Shown piece by piece: positions 49,671-53,635 of a stretch of DNA of 53,635 nt; the stretch's first letter is position 1, and each line of letters starts with the position of its first letter. This stretch comes from a virus. A program made the translations under genes and the position numbers. The DNA lies in IMG/VR virus record IMGVR_UViG_3300027917_000057, positions 1-53,635 of that record. One strand, 5' to 3'. Under the pieces are notes generated by a model. The model had not been told where the DNA came from, ran no database searches, and worked only from the letters and a program-made list of their open reading frames with translations.

Positions 49671-50248
49671 CTGATCCGTTCCTCTTCGACGCGCTTCCAT
49701 CGATACTCAAGATTATCGAGACTGGGGTCTGGTCCGAGCCCGGTAACAGGGTCTGCATCCCAAAGAAGGATGTCGTGGCGCTCAACGTCGTTTTTGTCTG
49801 CGCGGTGAATGCGGCGAGAGATCGTTGTCTCTGGTAGTACACCCCACTGATGTTGTGCCCGCAGATTCAACTCTCTTGCAAAGAGGTCATCTGCTAGGTC
49901 AATGTCGTCTACGAACAGACCGATCCAACCGTCGGCCTCATCGTTGACGTAAGAGTACTTCTCTCCCGTCCAGGGGCAGTACTGACCCCCCTTTGCCAGG
50001 CCCAGTAAGACCTCTAGGTCACGCTGGTTGCAAAAGGAGATGAAGCCCTTCTGATCGGTGAGGTGAACACGCAGCCCCCCGATGGCGCGGCCAGGAATGG
50101 GAGCGTAGACACCATCGATGACCCAGACCCGCTCGGACGTCACGGGGTCCTCGAAAGAACAGCCCATGAGTCCGAACGCGTCTGAAAGGAACCGCGTGCC
50201 GGGGATAGGGGCTAGGAGGTCGTTCTCCCTAAACGGGTGAACGATCAC
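49655..50248 (-). CDS. Hypothetical protein of the MoxR operon
   Basis: 197 residues from GTG 50248, with GGAGGG just upstream; GTG 50290 would add 14 residues and overlap the small membrane ORF. Body: PIPGTRFLSDAFGLMGCSF, VWVIDGVYAPIPGRAIGG, then GWIGLFVDDIDLADDLFAR. It ends in a charged Trp/Arg-rich helix (YRWKRVEEERIRWEQL). No catalytic motif recognised. Coupled to the Cys-rich gene by a 16-nt overlap. Confidence 0.6.
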   Translation of the reverse strand: MIVHPFRENDLLAPIPGTRFLSDAFGLMGCSFEDPVTSERVWVIDGVYAPIPGRAIGGLRVHLTDQKGFISFCNQRDLEVLLGLAKGGQYCPWTGEKYSYVNDEADGWIGLFVDDIDLADDLFARELNLRAQHQWGVLPETTISRRIHRADKNDVERHDILLWDADPVTGLGPDPSLDNLEYRWKRVEEERIRWEQL

Positions 50249-50336
50249 GTTCCCTCCTACGCCCCTCTTCGATGCACCATGCCAGCGCACCTTCGAGGAG
50301 GCCTAGGATTAGACCCCACAGGATTATCCCTAGCAC
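50229..50336 (-). CDS. Tiny single-pass membrane protein
   Basis: 35 codons from GTG 50336, overlapping the end of the acidic leader gene (GAG-TGC-TAG read as GTG). GGAGG sits 4 nt upstream. Sequence MLGIILWGLILGLL then EGALAWCIEEGRRRERD: one hydrophobic helix (about 2-20) with a basic tail, a good orientation signal. It is too short for most gene callers. A membrane anchor or regulatory peptide for the operon is plausible; no homologue known to me. Confidence 0.45.
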   Translation of the reverse strand: MLGIILWGLILGLLEGALAWCIEEGRRRERDRSPV

Positions 50337-50446
50337 TCTTCCTCCTTTTCTTCTTGCTCCTCCTCCTTCTGTTCTTCTTCGTTGTCATCGTCGTCTCGAG
50401 GAGTCATGAACAACTCCTCGACATCTTCCTTGATGCCAGGACCCAT
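50330..50446 (-). CDS. Tiny acidic protein, first gene of the MoxR operon
   Basis: 38 codons from ATG 50446, preceded by AAGGAGG with ideal 6-nt spacing. MGPGIKEDVEELFMTPR is followed by an Asp/Glu/Gln/Lys tail (DDDDNEEEQKEEEQEEKEEE) and a final Cys. The start and ribosome site lie 20 nt after a GGCATAAGA promoter motif, so it leads the operon. Its acidic tail resembles DNA-mimic or charge-sponge peptides, but no function can be assigned. Confidence 0.5.
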   Translation of the reverse strand: MGPGIKEDVEELFMTPRDDDDNEEEQKEEEQEEKEEEC

Positions 50447-50466
50447 GGGGGGCCTCCTTCCATAGT

Positions 50467-50498
50467 TCTTATGCCGTCTCCACCGGTGTTCTTGCGGC
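50467..50498 (-). promoter_or_regulatory. Candidate phage promoter of the MoxR operon
   Basis: GCCGCAAGAA (50498-50489), 13 nt, GGCATAAGA (50475-50467), identical in both elements and spacing to 39152-39121. ATG 50446 follows 20 nt after the downstream element. The region 50447-50536 is shared with the divergent RNA polymerase promoter. Confidence 0.6.
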
Positions 50499-50521
50499 AG
50501 TGAAGTCGCGTAGAGTACGCT
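50492..50521 (+). promoter_or_regulatory. Candidate promoter of the RNA polymerase gene
   Basis: TTGCGG (50492-50497), 18 nt, TACGCT (50516-50521), 15 nt to ATG 50537. The -10-like hexamer and start distance match those at 39189-39194. The TTGCGG overlaps the GCCGCAAGAA element of the opposite promoter, so the two promoters would compete or be co-regulated. Confidence 0.5.
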
Positions 50522-50536
50522 AACCGCAGGGACTAC

Positions 50537-53500
50537 ATGGCGTATCTAGACCCCAAAGAAGCAACCGCTGACCTCAAGGCTGGCGTCCTCGAAGGAATCA
50601 AGAGCCACTTCCCGTTGAAGGGGAGGAACACGACTATTCACCTAGAGGGGATCCACGCCGACGAGCACAAGGCTGACCCAGAGGACGTATCAGGGCAGCA
50701 CGAGGCAAAGGTAAATGGTCGTACGTGGGCAGTGCCCATCATGGCGACGCTCGTCATGAAGGACAATGAGACGGGTAGGGTTCTAGAGAAGAAGACGATG
50801 AAGGTCGGTGACCTTCCAACGATGACGAAGCGGTTCACCTACATGGTGGATGGTAACGAGCTACAGGTAGATAACCAGTGGCAGCTCAAGCCAGGTGTCT
50901 ACACGAGGCGCCGGCAATCTGGGGAGCTCGAAGCGCAGTTCAACGTACCCAATAGAAGGTCATTCGACCTGACCTTCAACCCCGAGAAGAAACTCTTTCG
51001 CATGTCACGGGGAGACTCTGATGCCATCCCTGTGTATCCGCTTATGAAGGAGCTGGGGATAGATGACGACACACTTGAGAAGCATTGGGGGAAGGAGATT
51101 CTGGCAGCGAACAAAGCAGATCGCGGCGTCGCCACAGGGCTGGAGAAGTTCTTCAAGGTAGACAAGAAGAGAGCTCCGAAGGACCTACAGGAGGCCCGTA
51201 GCTACTTCCACGAAGTGATGGCGGACTCGAAGCTCCGTCCAGAGTCTACGGAGGTCACGCTGGGTAAGGGCTTCAGCAACATCAACGGTGAGGTGTTTAC
51301 CCGCGCCACCAATAAAATGCTGGCGGTACAGAACGAGGGTGCCCCCGAAGATGAGCGCGACAGCCTGGTCTTCAAGAACTTGCGAACCACAGGCGACTAC
51401 GCCAAGGACAAGCTAACCTCATGGAACGTTCAGAAGTCTGTGGGGTACAAGGTACGGCGGCAGATCAACAAGCCTGGCGCCAGTATCCGCGAAGTCATCC
51501 CTACTGGTCTGTTCAACGACCAGGTGCGATCTACCTTTACCGACAACGCGTTGGCGCGTACTGCGGATCAGGTCAACCCCTTGGAGATGATGTCGTCTAG
51601 TTTTCAGACGACCATCATGGGCCCAGGCGGCATCCAAAGTGAGCAGGCCATCAAGGACGAGGCCAAGCTCATCAGCCCCAGCCATCTAGGGTATCTGGAC
51701 CCGATCAACACACCCGAGGGAGGTAAGACGGGTGTGACGCTGCGCCTTCCGCTGGGTGTGCGGAAAGAAGGGGAAAGCCCCACAGTTCCTGCGTTCAATA
51801 TCCGTACGGGGAAGATAGAAAGACTCCCTCCCAAGACTTTCCATGACTCCACGATCGTGCTCCCAGACCAGGTACGTTGGCACAAGGGCCGTCCGGTTCC
51901 TGTGAGCAGCGAGGTCAATGTCTCGGGCACGGGTAATCAGATCGAGAAGCAGCCGTTCAAGAAGGCGGACTACGTGATGGTTAACTCCTCTCAGATGTTT
52001 GGGGTTACCAGTAACATGATTCCCTTCCTTGGGAACAACTCGGGCAACCGGGCTAGCTACGCTACTAGTCAGATCGAGCAGGCCATCAGCCTCAAGCACA
52101 GGGATGCCCCACTGGTACAGGTCGGCACGGGTCGTCACGACGAGACCTTCGAGGACTTCATCGGAAAGAACTCTGCCCAGCGCGCACCTGTGACCGGGAC
52201 GGTCGTCGGGGTAACGAAGAGTGCCGTCCACATCAAGGACAGGACTGGTAAGACCCACAAGGTTGGGCTCTACAACGACTTCCCACTGAACGACCAGAAG
52301 GCCGTTCTTGATTCTATGCCGGTGGTGAAGGTAGGAGACAAGGTCAGTGCCGGAGCCGTAGTCGCAGACAACAACTTCACCAAGGAGGGGAAGCTGGCGC
52401 TTGGCGCCAACCTGCGCGTCGCCTACCTTCCCTTCAAGGGGTACAACTTCGAGGACGGCGTGGTCATCAGCGAAAGCGCTGCCAAAAAGATGACCAGCAT
52501 CCACCTACATAAGCCCGAGATCTCAGTAGGAGATGCGGTATCAGATGTGAAGCGCTACCGGATTCATCATCCTGAAGCCTTCACTACGAAGCAGCTAGAG
52601 AAGTTGACCGACAACGGCGTGGTCAAAATTGGGCAGAGAGTGCTGCCAGGAGATCCGCTGGTACTCGCTACCAAGCCCTACGAGCTCAGGGACCGTAACA
52701 GCATCGCTCAAGTTCGCAAGAGCCTGACTAGTCAGCACACGGACGCTAGCCTGGTCTGGAAAAGCGATTACCCCGGTACTGTTGTGGGCGTCCACATGGA
52801 CAAGTCGGGTAAGACTCGAGTCCATGTGAAGACAGAAGAGCCTATGCAGCTGGGCGACAAGATTGCCGGTCGTCACGGAAACAAGGGCATCATCACTGCG
52901 GTACTTCCGGATCATGAGATGCCGCACACAGCGGACGGCAAGCACATTGAGATGGCGCTTAACCCTGCAGGCATCCCTGGGCGCATGAATATGGGTCAGG
53001 TGCTCGAGACCGCAGCCAGCAAGATTGCAGAGAAGACCGGTAAGCCTTTCGTAGTTCAGAACTTCGAGTACGGTGTCGATCAGCTAGACCGAATCAAGAA
53101 GGAGCTGAAGAAGCATGGGCTGAGTGACCAGGAGGAACTCATCGATCCTGTGAGCGGGCAGAAGCTGGGTAAGGCTCTGGTGGGCCCACAGCACATCCTC
53201 AAGCTGAACTTCCAGATCGACAAGAAGGTCAGCGCTCGAGCAGGAACTCCGCTCTTAGGCAGCGAGCCCGAGAGCTACGACATGAATCTGATTCCTTCGG
53301 GTGGAGGAAAGACCGGCGCGCAGTCCATGGGAAACATGGGGATGTACGCCATGCTGGCACATGGTGCCAAGGCAAACATCCGGGAGATGCAGACCTGGAA
53401 GAGTGAGGGAGAAGACCCCCGTGGTCGGTGGAACTCACAGCACAATCAGGTGTGGCGAGCTATCCAGACGGGTGACTACCTTCCCGCCCCCAAGAAGACG

Positions 53501-53635
53501 TTCGCCTTCCAGAAGTTCGAGGACATGCTTCGGGCTGCTGCGATCAACGTCGAGAAGAAGGGGCACAACATCCAGCTCACCCCCATGACGGATGGGCAGA
53601 TCCTGAGCATGAGCGCAGGAGAGATAAAAGATCCG
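50537..53635 (+). CDS. rpoB: RNA polymerase beta subunit, apparently fused to beta-prime (partial)
   Basis: 1033 codons open to the window edge. Beta-subunit landmarks appear in order: SPSHLGYLDPINTPEGG (380-396, the active-site HxxxGxxxPxxTPEG), GYNFEDGVVIS (635-645), MQLGDKIAGRHGNKG (770-784), then LNPAGIPGRMNMGQVLE and the C-terminal MGNMGMYAMLAHGA (931-944). The sequence after that, VWRAIQTGDYLPAP to AAAINVEKKG (about 972-1010), matches the end of bacterial beta. It then continues without a stop into MTDGQILSMSAGEIKDP, which resembles the beta-prime N-terminal segment SPExIrsWSxGEVKKP. It is shorter than bacterial beta, with reduced lobe and flap insertions. Starts at ATG 50537. Confidence 0.93.
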   Translation, partial: MAYLDPKEATADLKAGVLEGIKSHFPLKGRNTTIHLEGIHADEHKADPEDVSGQHEAKVNGRTWAVPIMATLVMKDNETGRVLEKKTMKVGDLPTMTKRFTYMVDGNELQVDNQWQLKPGVYTRRRQSGELEAQFNVPNRRSFDLTFNPEKKLFRMSRGDSDAIPVYPLMKELGIDDDTLEKHWGKEILAANKADRGVATGLEKFFKVDKKRAPKDLQEARSYFHEVMADSKLRPESTEVTLGKGFSNINGEVFTRATNKMLAVQNEGAPEDERDSLVFKNLRTTGDYAKDKLTSWNVQKSVGYKVRRQINKPGASIREVIPTGLFNDQVRSTFTDNALARTADQVNPLEMMSSSFQTTIMGPGGIQSEQAIKDEAKLISPSHLGYLDPINTPEGGKTGVTLRLPLGVRKEGESPTVPAFNIRTGKIERLPPKTFHDSTIVLPDQVRWHKGRPVPVSSEVNVSGTGNQIEKQPFKKADYVMVNSSQMFGVTSNMIPFLGNNSGNRASYATSQIEQAISLKHRDAPLVQVGTGRHDETFEDFIGKNSAQRAPVTGTVVGVTKSAVHIKDRTGKTHKVGLYNDFPLNDQKAVLDSMPVVKVGDKVSAGAVVADNNFTKEGKLALGANLRVAYLPFKGYNFEDGVVISESAAKKMTSIHLHKPEISVGDAVSDVKRYRIHHPEAFTTKQLEKLTDNGVVKIGQRVLPGDPLVLATKPYELRDRNSIAQVRKSLTSQHTDASLVWKSDYPGTVVGVHMDKSGKTRVHVKTEEPMQLGDKIAGRHGNKGIITAVLPDHEMPHTADGKHIEMALNPAGIPGRMNMGQVLETAASKIAEKTGKPFVVQNFEYGVDQLDRIKKELKKHGLSDQEELIDPVSGQKLGKALVGPQHILKLNFQIDKKVSARAGTPLLGSEPESYDMNLIPSGGGKTGAQSMGNMGMYAMLAHGAKANIREMQTWKSEGEDPRGRWNSQHNQVWRAIQTGDYLPAPKKTFAFQKFEDMLRAAAINVEKKGHNIQLTPMTDGQILSMSAGEIKDP

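Noticed and set aside
51686-52504. Antisense open frame inside the RNA polymerase gene (272 codons)
   Set aside because: The + strand here encodes invariant beta-subunit motifs (TPEG, NFED), so the opposite frame is a shadow.
1-53635. tRNA genes, insertion sequences or attachment sites
   Set aside because: I looked for cloverleaf-like segments, transposase motifs and terminal repeats by eye and found none convincing. A covariance or repeat search would be needed to exclude them.

Overview
The window is part of a large double-stranded DNA tailed bacteriophage genome. It is gene-dense and fairly GC-rich, with genes in long same-strand blocks joined by ATGA or TGATG overlaps. There are virion genes (portal, tail and fibre-like proteins), a phage replisome and a phage-encoded multisubunit RNA polymerase. 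I saw no tRNA or rRNA genes, insertion sequences or CRISPR array. Both ends cut through genes. The host cannot be named from the sequence. Some start codons lie only 6 nt from a plausible -10 element, which hints at a host that tolerates leaderless mRNAs.

Layout: (1) 1-22568, + strand: a late structural block. It holds a very large PKD-containing tail/baseplate-like protein, tandem paralogues and fibre-like proteins. It also holds a lysis-like cluster of small membrane proteins with an HExxH protein, an inorganic-pyrophosphatase-like (InPase) fusion, a staphylococcal-nuclease homologue, a permuted papain-like peptidase and a LamG lectin-like protein. (2) 22577-22596: a hairpin between convergent genes. 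(3) 22585-39080, - strand: replication, recombination and repair. In transcription order this is a zinc-ribbon protein, an SF2 helicase, a family-4 uracil-DNA glycosylase, small unknowns, a DnaB-like helicase, a DnaG-like primase, a multi-zinc protein, family A DNA polymerase, an HU-like protein, a zinc ribbon, a RecA-like recombinase, an Hjc-like nuclease, a Cas4/RecB-like nuclease, a RusA-like resolvase, and a low-complexity protein that carries a textbook -1 frameshift signal at its stop codon. (4) 39210-46210, + strand: a head/packaging-side block with a zinc-ribbon portal protein and an SNF2-type helicase. (5) 46249-50446, - strand: a probable seven-gene operon ending in a MoxR AAA+ ATPase and a zincin-VWA protein. 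(6) 50537-end, + strand: an RNA polymerase beta subunit that appears to run on in frame into beta-prime.

The two divergent intergenic regions (39081-39209 and 50447-50536) share the same motifs at matching spacing. On the - strand this is GCCGCAAGAA-N13-GGCATAAGA; on the + strand, a TACGCT element exactly 15 nt before the start codon. A related copy lies before the DnaB-like helicase. These look like phage-specific promoters and divide the - strand into transcription units bounded by GC-rich hairpins.

The most interesting items are the -1 frameshift cassette (22705-22767), the apparent beta/beta-prime fusion, the MoxR/zincin-VWA operon with two tiny overlapping leader genes, the InPase-signal peptide-coiled coil-membrane fusion, and a short N-terminal peptide shared by proteins including the portal-adjacent SNF2 helicase.
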